Assembly (NCBI GenBank): GCA_964017045.1
Contig: OZ024794.1
Span: 8,096,329 to 8,160,328, forward strand
Length of the DNA: 64,000 bases
Direction: 5' to 3'
Source of the DNA: Omphiscola glabra
Lineage: Eukaryota; Mollusca; Gastropoda; Lymnaeidae
In this document: in pieces, positions 36,735-48,893 of the stretch
Layout of the letters: the number at the start of each line of letters is the position of its first letter
How positions within the stretch are numbered: the stretch's first letter is position 1
The notes under the pieces: generated by a model
Databases searched by the model: none
What the model was told of the DNA's origin: nothing
The model's input: the letters and a program-made list of their open reading frames with translations, nothing else
Made by a program: the position numbers and the translations under genes

Positions 36735-37590
36735 CTTGAAGCACCTCAGTACATGTTTGGATGACTTAAGTCACCTCAGTACATGTTTGGATGACTTAAG
36801 TCACCTCAGTACATGTTTGGATGACATAAGTCACCTTAGTAATATTTGGATGACTTAAGTCACCTCAGTACATGTTTGGATGACTTAAGTCACCTCAGTA
36901 CATGTTTGGATGACATAAGTCTCCTTAGTAATATTTGGATGACTTAAGTCACCTCAGTACATGTTTGGATGACATAAGTCACCTTAGTAATATTTGGATG
37001 ACTTAAGTCACCTCAGTACATGTTTGGTTGACTTAGGTCACCTCGGTACATGTTTGGTTGAATTGAGTCACCTTAGTAATGTTTGGATGACTTAAGTCAC
37101 CTCAGTACATGTTTGGATGCCTTAAGTCACATCGGAACATGTTTGGATGACTTAAGTCACCTCGGTACATGTTTGGTTGACTTGAGTCACTTTAGTAATG
37201 TTTGAATGACTTAAGTCACCTTAGTAATGTTTGGATGACGTAAGTCACTTCAGTACATGTTTGGATGACTTAAGTCACCTCAGTACATGTTTGGATGACT
37301 TAAGTCACTTCGGTACATGTTTGGTTGACTTGAGTCACCTTAGTAATGTTTAGACGACTTAAGTCACATCGGTACATGTTTGGATGACTTAAGTCACCTC
37401 AGTACATGTTTGGATGACATAAGCCACCTTAGTAATATTTGGATGACTTAAGCCAACGAAGTACATATTTGAATGTTTTAAAGCACCTTAGTAGATGTTT
37501 GAATAACTTAAATCCCCTTAGTGCATGTTTGGGTGACTAAAGTCACCTCAGTACATGTTTGAATGTCTCAAGTCACCTCACTACGACACT
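36735..37590. repeat. 30-bp minisatellite
   Basis: About 28 copies containing ggatgacttaagtcacctca and gtacatgttt. A gtaat subtype (27-28 bp) alternates at intervals in the left half. Confidence 0.96.
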
Positions 37591-38095
37591 TACACAATCT
37601 TGTCAAAACGTCCAAAGTATAAAATGAAAATCATGTTTTACCTTTTTTTTCCCCCAAGGTGTCAAAAGGAAACATTTGACAAGCTAATGTAAACTAACTT
37701 ACCAATGATGGTTACAGGTGTTGATGTTGCGTTTTTTCGCCAAACTGCGCATATATTCTTTAATACCCATGCCAGCTAATCTACATAACATTAAAAAAAA
37801 AATCAATACTTTAACAGGGATCTTATCGATGCTATCGATTGTATACTGCCAGGTAGGATCTGGAATGTTAGGTGTGGTAGAAAAGAACCATAAGTTTACC
37901 TCATACAAATACATTTAAGCATGTTTAATATCTGATCAATTCATTCAGGAGATTTCAAAAAAAAAATTTGATGTGGCCGCCATTGCAAACATCAGCCAGC
38001 GTTTGTCTTTGTCCAGATGTTGGATTTTGATATTAGACATAAGTGTGCAACATGAAACATCAACTTTTCAAGGGAACGGTTTTCTAGACAAAGCT
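37591..38095. other. Single-copy spacer
   Basis: Overlapping opposed ORFs at 37699-37918 have no recognised domain. Confidence 0.45.
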
Positions 38096-38137
38096 GGGGT
38101 GGGGGGTGGGGCGGGGGCGGGGGCGGGGGCGGGGGAT
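38096..38137 (+). repeat. (GGGGGC)n tract, G-quadruplex candidate
   Basis: ggggtggggggtggggc is followed by four gggggc units. At least four G runs of five or more lie within 40 bases of the + strand, meeting the usual G4 pattern. Confidence 0.9.
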
Positions 38138-39017
38138 TTGACAAGTCTTCTCTTTAAAACCTGACGAGAAATTCATAGCAAGGCGAATGAATACATCATT
38201 CTTTAACCGTAATAGTTTTCAGAAATAAAGATGTCGTTTTAATTGGCATGGTAATACCGACGAGATACAATACAATGTCTTTTCAAATATACACACAGGG
38301 TGGAGAAAAACCTTAAAAGGGCAATAGAAAAAAGTGGACTTTTCCTCTAAGAAGCTTTCGACAACAACATACTGAGTCAGGCATAATTGGCTGGTATAGA
38401 TATTTAGTGGCCGTGCAATGTATTAAAACACTAAAAGAACACATTAGACGCCTGACGCAAAGCTCAGTTAACCTGACGCGTGACACGAAGGTTAGTTAAC
38501 TTACACTCCTAACGCATGACGCAAAGGGTAGTTAACCTGAAGAGATTAAGCCGAGATTCCTGGAGCTGAAAGGGCGAAAGACAAGCGCAATATAAGAATG
38601 TCATATTTTCCTCCGATGTTAAATGGATCGCAACAGGCGCGCCATACGAAAGATGGATCTCTATTATCAAACCTTTCGTTGAGTTCAAGGAAGAGAAACG
38701 GATTCTCAAAAATAACAAAACCCACGGGTATGATTGCAACGGAAAATTGGAAAGTTCAAGAATGTTGTAGAAACTGTGTCTGCTTCGGCGCTACAGGGTG
38801 TAAAGCATTATACGAGTGTATTGGGGCAGGTGGTGTGTTTTCATTCTCCTGTAAAGCCTTTATACACGTAAAATAAAAAGAATAACTGAAAGTCTATCGT
38901 AATTGATTTATTGAAGTCATGAAATTTGTTCCCGTGTCCAAAAGTTATGATTCAATGTGTAGGCAATCTTCCTTTTAAGCCAGGTCACGCTTTCTCTTTG
39001 TTTGGTTTTCTTCAAGC
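38138..39017. other. Mostly single-copy DNA
   Basis: Bases 38450-38545 hold a degenerate repeat of cctgacgcaaag..agttaac. The 92-codon + ORF at 38598-38876, followed by aaataaaaag, has no recognisable domain and no clear splice context. Confidence 0.4.
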
Positions 39018-39165
39018 TTAGCTCACGAGCCTCGGTGTAAGATTTAAGAATTAAATGTAAAACTATTTCTGTTTATGTGAATGAAAACACTATATACTCT
39101 AATCTAACCCTTAGCTCATTAACCTGGATGTAAGATTTAAGAATTAAATGTACAATTTCTCTGTG
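39018..39165. repeat. 95-bp tandem duplication
   Basis: gtaagatttaagaattaaat occurs at about 39037 and 39131, preceded in both cases by tagctca and followed by gtaaaac or gtacaat. Confidence 0.8.
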
Positions 39166-40049
39166 TCCAAACACTCTCATTTTCTACATGACGCTAAGAC
39201 AATTCCAGAAGCCACTACAAATAATGTTTCCCCAACCAGTACATTGACATTTACTAGTCCATGTCCGTTCCGCCAAATCCCCATTTTGTATAGTTCCACA
39301 ATTTTCGACCAAAAGCAAATAATCGCCAATCTATTAATGTTCACTCTGACTTCTTCCTGTGGTTTGCTATGAACCCAGGCCCGAGAGTGCGTTGTCTCCC
39401 TTCAAAACACAAGAGTTCTTCCAAAAAAGATGTTCTATAAATACACATGTTCACGGAGAGCCAGATGGGGGTAATGTGTTGGTTTTTGTATCATGCGGTT
39501 AAGTCAGTAATCCTCAGAAGTTTTGGCCAGCCAAGTATCAACAAGATGATTGAGAGCATGGATGGATGCATCTCTTATTAAACATCCCTTCCAGGAAAAT
39601 AAGCCACGCTTGTGGAACTTTCTCTCCTTTTCATTTTTTTTTCATTGTTTGTAATATATTTAAGAATCTAACGATTAATGACACAAATCTAAAGAGATTT
39701 GTCATTCTATTCTTAACACAGTTTTAAGAATTATCCTGCAAAATGAGATTAGAATGATACAAAATAATGAGGTTTAATTTCCATTCAGTTTCTCATGACG
39801 ATCTGATAAAAAAATATTTAAAACTCATGGATTGTTGTATATATTTATTTCATCGTAGCCTTGAGATGTTTAACTAGTTCTGATGTATTCTAAGTTTTGC
39901 CCACTCGATGAGTGAACATTTTATAGCACTTCTTTCACTTGCAGAAGAAGCGTGGTTGTTTCTGCTACACAGAATGATGTCAATGAGTTATTTAAATATC
40001 GGTTCTCATGTCTCTGGCCTTAAAGACAGCAATTTTGTCTAATAGCTTA
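39166..40049. other. Single-copy AT-rich DNA
   Basis: Nothing recognised in about 900 bases. Confidence 0.5.
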
Positions 40050-40265
40050 GCGTCATGTGTGAGTGTGTGGGTATGTGTATGCGTCATGTGTGAGTGTGTG
40101 GGTATGTGTATGCGTCTTTGTGAGTTTTTAAAAAAAAATAAAAATATCGATTCATGTAGATGCTTCATTCCCACCAAACTGTCTACCCTCCATACACCTT
40201 CATTCCCACCAAACTGTCTACCCTCCATAAATCATCCACTGTCATTCCCCCCAAACTGTCTACCA
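40050..40265. repeat. Two short tandem duplications
   Basis: 40050-40115 has two copies of a gt-rich 31-bp unit (gcgtcatgtgtgagtgtgtg). 40166-40265 has three copies around cattcccaccaaactgtcta. Confidence 0.85.
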
Positions 40266-40851
40266 ATGATCCCTTTACAGATTTCGTCCACCATTAACTA
40301 GGCTGTGCCACATGATCACCTCACCCTAATTTAAAAATGAAAATTCGTGTAGCGCATAAACTCTAAATATCAGATAACTTTTAGAGTTTACTCTCTAGCG
40401 CACCATGAGCTCATATTCCTAAACCTAGCTATACTTTATAAAATAGTATTTATTGATTTCCGATTATCATTGAGCTAATGTTGTTTAAAGATTAATGAAT
40501 ACATAAATAAATTAATGAATAAATAGTATCAAACATGTTGTCACTATTGATAGCTATCTGCAAATTTTGTGAACTGCAACTAACATGCCATAATACCAGC
40601 TCTTAACACCCGGCGGTAAAAGGGGGGGGGGGTGGCTTTGGAAAGGTTTTAAATAAGGGAAAATGTATCTTGGTGGTGTGAGGGAAGGGGGATTGGAAAT
40701 GCTTTAAATATCTGCTGCTTTATCTCGATCGAGGGGGGGGCTTCTTTTTCTCGATGTAGGAAAAAAGGTGGGGGTGGGGTCTGTTTTATCTCCAGGTGTC
40801 TGATTTAATAAGTCACTGAAATTAATGATAGCATTTTTTAAGCGTCTAGAC
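40266..40851. other. Single-copy spacer with G runs
   Basis: G homopolymers lie near 40622 and 40734. No gene recognised. Confidence 0.5.
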
Positions 40852-41191
40852 CAGACATGGGCAAACTACGGCCCGCGGGCCATATACGGCCCGTTGGGCT
40901 TTTTAATCCGGCCCGCGAACTCGTCCACGTTATATTATTAACTCTTTCGCTGCTGAGCAACTTACACTGCGTTCATCCGCCGTTCTCAAAACCGCGGACC
41001 AGCAATGGTGTTTTGCTGCCTATGAAAGGCCAAATCTTTTCATGTAATCATTTTTACATTTGATATATATTAAATTAACTATATATATATGTAGTTCACA
41101 TAAACACACCAATCTCCTATTCTGACCCGGCCCCTCTGTCAAATTTTAGAAACCATTGTGGCCCGTGAGTCAAAAAGTTTGCCCACCCCTG
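40852..41191. mobile_element. hAT-type MITE, 340 bp, with perfect target duplication
   Basis: The left end is CAGACATGGGCAAACT, and the right end, reverse-complemented, is CAGGGGTGGGCAAACT (13 of 16 match). gtctagac is repeated exactly at 40844-40851 and 41192-41199, an 8-bp hAT-type duplication. Subterminal cggcccgcgggcc and ggcccgtgag blocks are inversely related. No transposase is encoded, so it would have been mobilised in trans. A 68-codon ORF inside is not a gene. Confidence 0.93.
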
Positions 41192-41199
41192 GTCTAGAC

Positions 41200-41874
41200 A
41201 GTGGACAGAATTGACACTAGGCAGTGAACAGAATTGACACATAGTTTAGTGCGCAAAGAAAGGTGTCAGTTTCAATTCATTATGTAGAAGTTGTGGGGTA
41301 GAAGGTAATATCTGTGGGAAGGTAATAATGAAAAAAGATAATAATATTATATCTTAAATCTACACCTTAACTAGTATGATCTTAGGTAACGTGTAAATCC
41401 AATAACTAGGGTCCATATCATTACCAACTGTATGAATCCATTACATAATTTTAAAAATGCAATCGATCCAACTTTATGAATCTATTTTAAAAAATAATAA
41501 AAGAAAAGAAAAACGTGTTGCTACGAGACCATTGTTATAATTATACTTACAAGCTAACGGGCTAGGAATATAGTTCAATCATTCTTTTGAGATTTGTATT
41601 TTATAGCTCAACCACTCAGAATATATCAATTAAGTTAAAAAAAAAAATGTATTTAATGAGACAATTGGCTAAAGTTTTGTGATCCTTTATCGACATCAAT
41701 CCAATAATATTTGTATATATTTCAGAGGCGAATCGAGCGTGACAATATCAAACAGATGTTTATGTTGAAGGAGAGAATGAATTATCCTTGAACAACTTCT
41801 TTATTTCATAGAATAAAAAAGCGAGACATATTACTTTAGAGATTCCGCCATGGCAAGTTAGCATCTACCTCCAG
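41200..41874. other. Single-copy AT-rich DNA
   Basis: Nothing recognised. A cttctttatttcatag tract at about 41796-41811 resembles a 3' splice site, but the frame downstream closes at once. Confidence 0.45.
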
Positions 41875-42056
41875 CGCATGCGCGAGATGTCGGGCCAGAA
41901 CTGTCCCGACTCATTACTATAGAGGGGAATCTGGGGGTATATCTGTCTGACGCGATACGGGGCGCGAGAGTCGGATGTGACGAGAACACGGTTCGACTGC
42001 CGAGGTGCGGTGAGTGTGTCATCAAGGTGAAGGTCAACAGGAACTACTGGAGGTGA
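41875..42056 (+). CDS. Possible 3'-terminal coding exon, unidentified
   Basis: A GC- and CpG-rich island sits in AT-rich DNA. One + frame is open from CAT at 41862 to TGA at 42054-42056. The last half has a coding-like pattern of G/C third positions and ends ..RLPRCGECVIKVKVNRNYWR. A plausible 3' splice site (ctacctccag, ending 41874) opens the exon in this frame. An AATAAA lies 198 bases past the stop. No ATG starts the frame, so upstream exons would be needed and none is visible. The opposite strand is also open over the same bases (..QIYPQIPLYSNESGQFW..), so strand and coding status are uncertain. I do not recognise the protein. Confidence 0.35.
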
Positions 42057-42253
42057 CCCCCCAACACGTATGTGGCATGTGGGGGTTTTTTCAACGGTAT
42101 TTTATGACAACTGAAACATTTCACCAGTACGATGTCATCTCATGTCAATCAAAATGGTTTTAGATTTATTGATCTTAAGAGAACAGAGGAGTTCGATTTG
42201 AAAGCCCAACTATACACATTATAACCTCTCTGAGCAAAATCACAAAACAGACC

Positions 42254-42259
42254 AATAAA
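42254..42259 (+). other. AATAAA polyadenylation signal candidate
   Basis: Consensus hexamer about 200 bases downstream of the stop of the possible exon at 41875-42056. It is meaningful only if that exon is real. Confidence 0.35.
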
Positions 42260-42334
42260 GAATTTATTAGAAGATGCTTTTTTAGAAACGCTGTAATGGC
42301 GTATTGAATAATTTTGGGTCTACTTCTACTAAGC

Positions 42335-42530
42335 CAGCGGTTCTCAACCTGTGGGTCGCGACCCCTTTGGTGGCCGCACGAACCTTTCCCAGGGGTCGCC
42401 TAAGACCATGGGAAAACCCATCTACTCTACATTTATGAAGTAGCAACGGAAATAATTTTGTTGCTGGGGTCGCCACAACATGAGGAACTGTATTTAAGGG
42501 TCACGGCATTAGGAAGTTTGAGAACCACTG
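42335..42530 (+). mobile_element. SPIN-like hAT MITE, complete, 196 bp
   Basis: Ends are CAGCGGTTCTCAACCT and, reverse-complemented from the right, CAGTGGTTCTCAAACT (14 of 16). Flanks are tactaagc (42327-42334) and tactaagt (42531-42538), an 8-bp duplication with one mismatch. The interior words gtgggtcgcgacccctttgg, gggtcgcctaagaccat and caccacaacatgagga-like match what I recall of the SPIN family. That family is known for repeated horizontal transfer among tetrapods, an insect and a pond snail. No transposase is encoded. A truncated sister copy lies at 1-133. Confidence 0.88.
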
Positions 42531-42538
42531 TACTAAGT

Positions 42539-43125
42539 TAACGTGTGAAGATATCCTCTGTCGGGCTTTTGCTTACAGAGGCGTTATTCAGCCGAAACTT
42601 GGTTTTTGCATTGTCTTTTGTCTTTATTCAGGTTTTCTAAAGCTATGTCCGAACTTTTTAATTTACACGGCCTGAACGCTGTATCTGCTATATTATCCTA
42701 TAGAAAATAGCCGTGAACATTAGAATCTACCATTTTATTTAAATAATACCCGATAGCTATAAACTCGAAGCACATATATTTATACAATCTGTATTGCATC
42801 TACAAGGTATTTGACATAAGTGTTTGAATGGGGATGAGGCTGTGAAAATGGCAATTGGCAAAATTTGAAATGAGCATGTTGTTAAGTTAACTCTTCATAA
42901 TTAACCGTTATTCTGAATTATGCCCAAAATTTAACATAGTTAACAAGAGCAGGGAGATGCAGCTCGAAAATAAATTTATCTGCCCAGAATATCTTGCATT
43001 AAAATAGATTAAGTTTCTAAATTTAGCGCCCGACTGCGCGCACCTCTGGATAGGACAGTGGAAATCTACCTGCAAAGTGAGCGATAATCCATGGCTAATC
43101 TTGACAGGTTAATCCGAAGAACCAA
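42539..43125. other. Single-copy AT-rich spacer
   Basis: Nothing recognised. Confidence 0.5.
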
Positions 43126-43300
43126 CTTTCTTGGTTGATGACGTTTAGTGCTGTGTTTGTGAGCACTTCCACAGGCCGTACTTTCTTCGTTAATGTCCCT
43201 AAGTGGTGTATTTGTGAGTACTTCCACAGGCCGTACTTTCTTCGTTAATGTCCCTAAGTGGTGTGTTTGTGAGTACTTCCACAGGCAGCACTTTCTTGAA
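43126..43300. repeat. 55-bp minisatellite
   Basis: Three copies contain cttccacaggccgtactttc, with cttccacagg at 43166, 43221 and 43276 (55-base period). Confidence 0.93.
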
Positions 43301-43454
43301 AGTCTCATTCGAAGTATAAATTTAGATCTGAGGATTTTAACAAACATAAAAACAATAATCTAACTTTAATGGTTGGGTGTTTTTGGTGTGGAGATCACGA
43401 CCAGCAACTAAGTGAAGATAACAAAATGTATTTCGAGGCATCCCTGATTAACAA

Positions 43455-43640
43455 TAAGTGATGTCAAAGGTGATGTCATATATTGCCAGCCACACAATAG
43501 TAATCCCAAGTGATGCCAAACATGATGTCATATATTGCCAGCCATGCAATACCAAGTGATGTCAAACATAATGTCATATATTGCCAGCCATACACTATTA
43601 ATCCCATGTGATGTCATGAATAGTGTCATGTATATACAGA
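43455..43640. repeat. 46-52-bp minisatellite
   Basis: Three to four copies around gatgtcatatattgccagcc, with variable spacers. Confidence 0.88.
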
Positions 43641-43714
43641 CACACAGCATAACCCTTATTTAATTAAATAGATTCAGACCATATATTACTCAGACATTAC
43701 GTCATTACTCAGAA

Positions 43715-43850
43715 AACTTCAAGACACACCGGATAGTTGACACGAACCCCAAGTACATAACGTGTCGTGATGGCACTTCCCGGACACCATCACACATCAG
43801 ACAGTTCACATGAACCCCAACTACATCATGTTTATAAATGCGGCCAATTT
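43715..43850. repeat. About 70-bp imperfect duplication
   Basis: acacgaaccccaagtacat and acatgaaccccaactacat recur with similar flanks. The minus-strand 75-codon ORF here spans both copies and is not recognised. Confidence 0.65.
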
Positions 43851-44349
43851 CCATATCATCACTATGGTCAGTCTGGTCCGGTAACTCCGCGCCACAAACG
43901 CCTGGCCAATCTTGATGACGGCTTCCTTTCACGAAGTATGCCCTAAATATTCATTGCACCGCGCCATTGGTCCGTCCACTCATATACTAGTTCTATGTTA
44001 TGTCCCTGACGTCCGTACATGTCCTAAACTAAGTTAGTATGTATTTTTATTATAAGCATATCATTATGTGAATACATATAACATTTGTCCCGCATTGGTT
44101 AAGGCCATTCAGAATAGATACATCATTCTATGCCGTATTTAGCGAGTGGTTAATTTAATATTATGTGTAATGACATGCGGCCCAGCGAATAGTGAACTCG
44201 CCATCACAGTGGCTGGTGAAGCATTTTTACGGTTGGCACCCGGCAATAGAGCTGACCAGTCTAGTCCATGGGGGTCAATGAACTTGGACAGGACTCTTTT
44301 ATACGGTCAATGAACCCAAGATTAGGGTTAATACACGCCTTAACTTAAA
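43851..44349. other. Single-copy spacer
   Basis: No gene or element seen. Confidence 0.5.
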
Positions 44350-44500
44350 GCGGTGTGAGACTTTTGAGTACGGGCAGTGAGAAGTCGGCCATTGTGTCTG
44401 TGGTTTTCATTAGAGATACATATATTTATGGCAGTGTGAGCCTTTGAGTAATGGCACTGAGAAGTCGGCCATTTTGTCTGTGGTTTTCATCAAAAATTCA
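44350..44500. repeat. 81-bp tandem duplication
   Basis: gtgtgagacttttgag (44353) and gtgtgagcctttgag (44434) each lead into gagaagtcggccatt and tctgtggttttcat. Confidence 0.9.
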
Positions 44501-44667
44501 TTTCGTATTTTAAGTATCATTTGCCCCCCCCCCCCCCATGAATTCTATAAATATACTTGTATCTCTACACCATTTTAAAATGGAATGTGGAGCATTTTCT
44601 ATTTTAAAAAAATAGTTCATTGTTTATTCCCGTATATTTAAAGAATATGGTTGTCTTTTTTTTTTTT

Positions 44668-44908
44668 ACTTGAGAATCTATATCACATTTCAACCTGTAA
44701 TACTATCACATGAGAATCTATAACACATTTCAACCTGTAATACGATCACATGAGAATCTATAACACATTTCAACCTGAAATACTATCACATGAGAATCTA
44801 TAACACATTTCAACCTGTAATACTATCACATGAGAATCTATATCACATTTCAACCTGTAATACTATCACATGAGAATCTATATCACATTTCAACCTGTAA
44901 TACTATCA
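44668..44908. repeat. 40-bp minisatellite
   Basis: Six copies containing gagaatctataacacatttc and aacctgtaatactatcac, nearly identical. C runs flank the region at about 44524-44537 and 44944-44960. Confidence 0.96.
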
Positions 44909-44960
44909 GGTTTATAGATGCTGATATGAAATGTACAACCCGACCCCCCCCCCCCCCACC

Positions 44961-45935
44961 CCCCAACCTCAGTCGCGTGTTATGCAACATTGAAATGTAA
45001 CAACATAATATGGTCAACTAATTAGTTCGAAATATTATATTTAAGAATGCGTATTCCAATATGCCCTCAACATTGAACAACAGTGTTTGGTGAGCGTCTC
45101 CTTGATCCAATATCCTTTCTGTCTACTTCGCTTTTTCGTGTCTTTATGTGTGGCATAAACGTTGGATGTCTAAATGACACACTTCTCGTCATCACATTAA
45201 GCTGAAACTTGGCACATGGACTTGATGCCGATTACAATACATTCTTTCCAATTTTCAGCCCTCACTCGAGCCCCCAAAACCAATTCTTCCCGTTTTTTAT
45301 TGGTGTGTTGGTGGGGGGGGGGGGGGGGGGGGTGTTAACGATTTGTTCAATGGGTGTGTGTTTTTTGGTGTGGAGATTAACTGTGTAGCTGTTGCTATAT
45401 GCTTTGTATTTGTTATTTATTTTGGTATGCAGAAAAAATAAAATTTATTTTTGGAGGGGCAAATGAATGGACTATGAAACGGGTTATCGCCAGAAGTTTA
45501 CCCATTTACTTCATTGCATCTAATTAAGGTATAACCACGTACAAATACATACATTCAAACAAAAAGAAATATAAAGGATTTATGCGAAAATCTTTTATTA
45601 GGGGGGGGGGGGTTTGTTCAATTTCCTTTATAAATTTAAAAATTGCACATCTTTTGGAGTGAAACAAAAAAAAAAGTACAATTGATTAAATGTTGGATAA
45701 TGCAACGCTTAAATGATGTATGTTGTGTTAAAACAATAGTTAATTCAAAAGCAAGCAATTATACTTATTTTAAAAGGGGTGGGGGGCATCCGTTTCGTCA
45801 CGTGATTAAGATCAAGAATAGTTAATCCTGGAAATAAGAGGGTTTAAATATAAGTTTGTATCAGATTATCCCTTTTTTTTTGTTCAAAGAAATAAAGCAA
45901 ACATATTATTGTGTAATTCTCAATACGCGACGGAC
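44961..45935. other. Single-copy DNA with G runs
   Basis: G homopolymers lie near 45314-45332 and 45601-45612. No gene is recognised; the 60-codon ORF at 45643-45825 has no known domain. Confidence 0.5.
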
Positions 45936-46255
45936 GTCTATGGTGTCTCCAGCCACTCAAGTGTCCAGCCCAGGTACTCTGGGATAGATACATCTCAAAC
46001 AGATTCTTACAAACTCTGTCTCCAGCTACTCGAGTCCAGCCCTGCCACCAAGTATTCTGGGATAGATACGTCTCATAAAGATTCTAACAAACTCTGTCTC
46101 CAGCCACTCGAGTCCAGCCCTTCCACCAGGTATTCTGGAATAGATACGTCTCCGACAGATTTTAACAAACTCTGCCCCCAACGACTCATGAGTCCAGCCC
46201 TGCCACCAAGTATTCTGGGATAGATACATCTCAGACAGATTCTAACAACCTCAGA
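45936..46255. repeat. 87-bp minisatellite
   Basis: About 3.6 copies containing tattctgggatagatacgtc and acaaactctg. 87 bases are 29 codons, so both strands are open for about 80-100 codons. No protein family is recognised and I do not call a gene. Confidence 0.92.
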
Positions 46256-47160
46256 CGACCACCGCTGAAACACCGCCGTACTTCTGGCCATCTTAGCACA
46301 CATCGGATCGTTATCAGCCATCTCGTACCCGATGGCGGGAAGGGGGGGGGGCTAACCCGGGGCGATGCTTGCCTGCACCTAATGATAACAAAATCTGGTG
46401 GTTAGTTCAAGTGCCTATATCCGATGATCTCTAAAAACAAACAGATCTGGGGGATGCTTGATGCTGTTGTTTAGTGCCTGTGTGTGGATAATGTTGTAAA
46501 TAAGCCACAGGTGAAAGAGTAAGGCCAATTTTTACACGTGATCTAATCGGCCAAGGGTTAATGCGATACTTTTAAGAGAAGACTTGTTAATTTCCGAACA
46601 TTTATGCTCTACAGCAGCGGCGTCGAGGGTGGTAACAAGGCATTGACGTCCCTTTTCGTTTTTCTTTGTAATATATTAATCATTTGCAGAGAATATCACT
46701 TTTATGTTTAAAGACATCAGTGTTTTTACGATTTGTTTATTGTAGGATTCAGGTGTGCCTCCGCCTGTTTTAGTATGGATCCGCCCTTGGTAGCAACAAA
46801 CTGAAATGGACTGGGCCGCAGTAAAACTAAACCGTCTGATAAGATGTATAAAAGCTAGACAAACATTCTATCAAATATAGAGCATGCATCAGAACAAAGG
46901 CGTCCTAAAATGTGGAAAGCGAAAAGCCCCGAAACTAATCAAATATTTTAAGAACAAACTATTAAACCTGATAGTGAAAATAACACGATCATAAGTTAGC
47001 TGTAGGCTCAAGATGATAACGCCATCTCGGCCAGTAGACCGGGGCGCCATGTGCTTAGGGCGCCATCAACGATCTTCCAAAATAGGAAAAATCATTGCGT
47101 ATGGGTGCTATGGAAGAAAAAATAGAAAGATTTGCTGATCTAAAAGCTAGAAACAAAATG
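46256..47160. other. Single-copy DNA with hAT-like scraps
   Basis: 46618-46640 (CAGCGGCGTC) and 46765-46790 (rc CCAAGGGCGGATCC), plus gggcgccat words at 47041-47070, resemble hAT subterminal sequence. I cannot pair the ends or find a target duplication. Confidence 0.35.
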
Positions 47161-47245
47161 TTATTGGCTAAGTGTTCATACTGCCCACGGTAGGCTAAGT
47201 GTTCCTACTGTCCACGGTGGGCTAATTGTTCATACTGTCCAAATA
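47161..47245. repeat. 27-29-bp tandem triplication
   Basis: Three copies of ggctaagtgttcatactg plus cccacggt. Confidence 0.9.
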
Positions 47246-47725
47246 CAAGTTAAGAAAAATAATTGCATTGCTCATTGTTTAAAAAAAACAACAGCCCAGG
47301 TAATAAAATGTGTATGATCAAACTTACAAAGGTGACAAAGTTAATCTTGCCCAGGGCACCAGCAACCCTATGGCCCGCCCTTGATGCATAGATGTTTTCT
47401 CGGCTATAATATATCCATTAATTAAGTAGGTGTCAGCTATACGACAGACGGCTTTGGTTTTTAAAAAAAAAATACAAATGAAAGGCCATTTTTTTTCTTC
47501 TCTTCATCCCAATTCAAAGAGTGTGTTTAACGTTTAATCAAAAATGTCTGTCTCAAATGACGGATGAAAGTTTCTAAAGTTCATGAACATTTTATTGCTA
47601 TTTATATAGAAATTTAATCAATGTCATTTTATCCCAAATTTGCATACGCAAAACAGTGTTATAATAAAATTTAAACATGTTTAAATTTTGGTTTAATAAA
47701 ATGATAAATATTTGAAATTGGGTTT
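47246..47725. other. Single-copy AT-rich spacer
   Basis: Nothing recognised. Confidence 0.5.
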
Positions 47726-47845
47726 GACATACTCATATCTATCTAAAATGTGATGTAACATACTGACATACATTTAAAAGGTGATGTAACATACTGACAT
47801 ACATTTAAAATGTGATGTAACATACTGACATACATTTAAAAGAAG
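47726..47845. repeat. 31-bp tandem repeat
   Basis: Three to four copies around gatgtaacatactgacatac. Confidence 0.92.
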
Positions 47846-48893
47846 TTTGCAGCTTAGAATATTTAAAGGACGTAGATGTTCATTGCGGAATCAAAGTGAG
47901 AATTTCAAAATTGCTGACCGAAAGCCTTAAGAAACCTCCATGTAATTTGGCGTTGTCACTTACTTCAAATTAAGAGCCACTGACCGCTGGACAAACGAAA
48001 CGATCAGTAGGGCAAAACACATTGTCACTTTTTAAAGATATATTTAAACTTTCATTTGGTTTTCTGATTGATCAACTTATCGTCTTTGTGGATGTGGATA
48101 ACGCGAAATGGATTGTTGTTGAATTCGTTATGAGGTTTGTTTTTAGAGCAACACTATTTCTCAAGTAATAAGTTTTTCGGTGACTTGTATATAAAACTCG
48201 TAACTTAATTAAGATCTTAAATTGCACATCATACGTTGCAAATTTCTATATCTCTTCGACTTTCCTCTAGAATTGGGGATAATATTTTATTTCTTTTCAG
48301 AAATCCCAGGAAACCAGTTTATGTATTTAGAGCATGTCCTTGTGTTATTGTAGAGATCTGTTGACTGTTAAACGACTTTTATTAAAATTTGGAAATTCTG
48401 TTTAGGCTTCTTAACAGTTATAAATAGTACATTTTTAAGAACTTATTCATAGCTACATTTGTTTTCTTCAGAAACATATTCTTCTCTCTCTCTCCCACGA
48501 GCTCCCAGATTAACTTCTGTAACATGTACCAAATAATTTAGATAGCGAGAACCCTGGGCAGACTTGTTTACAACCCAGCAATACAAATAAACACCAGCAA
48601 TTTAATCTTTATGTCATTATCCCTTTTGTAATATACATTTTCATAAAGATTAAGGATGTTCTTTACAGCTCTTTAGAGTTTCTCCGTTTTGACTCTTGCA
48701 CATAATTTACAGGGGCAGATGACAAGAGTAGTATCGCGAAGAAGCTCAAATAACATTTTTAAAACACCTCTAGTGTATTTAGAGAAGGGTGTTAAATTGA
48801 ATAAAAGTGTCGTTTTTTTATGTGGTTAAACAGACGGTTCAACCGTATATTAGTTAATGGCCAGAATCACGTTCTCACACCTGCTGTTACATT
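47846..48893. other. Single-copy AT-rich DNA
   Basis: About 1 kb with no recognisable gene or element. Confidence 0.5.

Noticed and set aside
45909..46223. 104-codon ORF of 29-residue repeats
   Set aside because: 87-bp minisatellite with both strands open. No signal peptide or known peptide-precursor cleavage sites.
46617..47390. Possible hAT elements from CAGCGGCG, GGGCGGATCC and GGGCGGGCC words
   Set aside because: Ends could not be paired and flanks do not match, so only noted as scraps.
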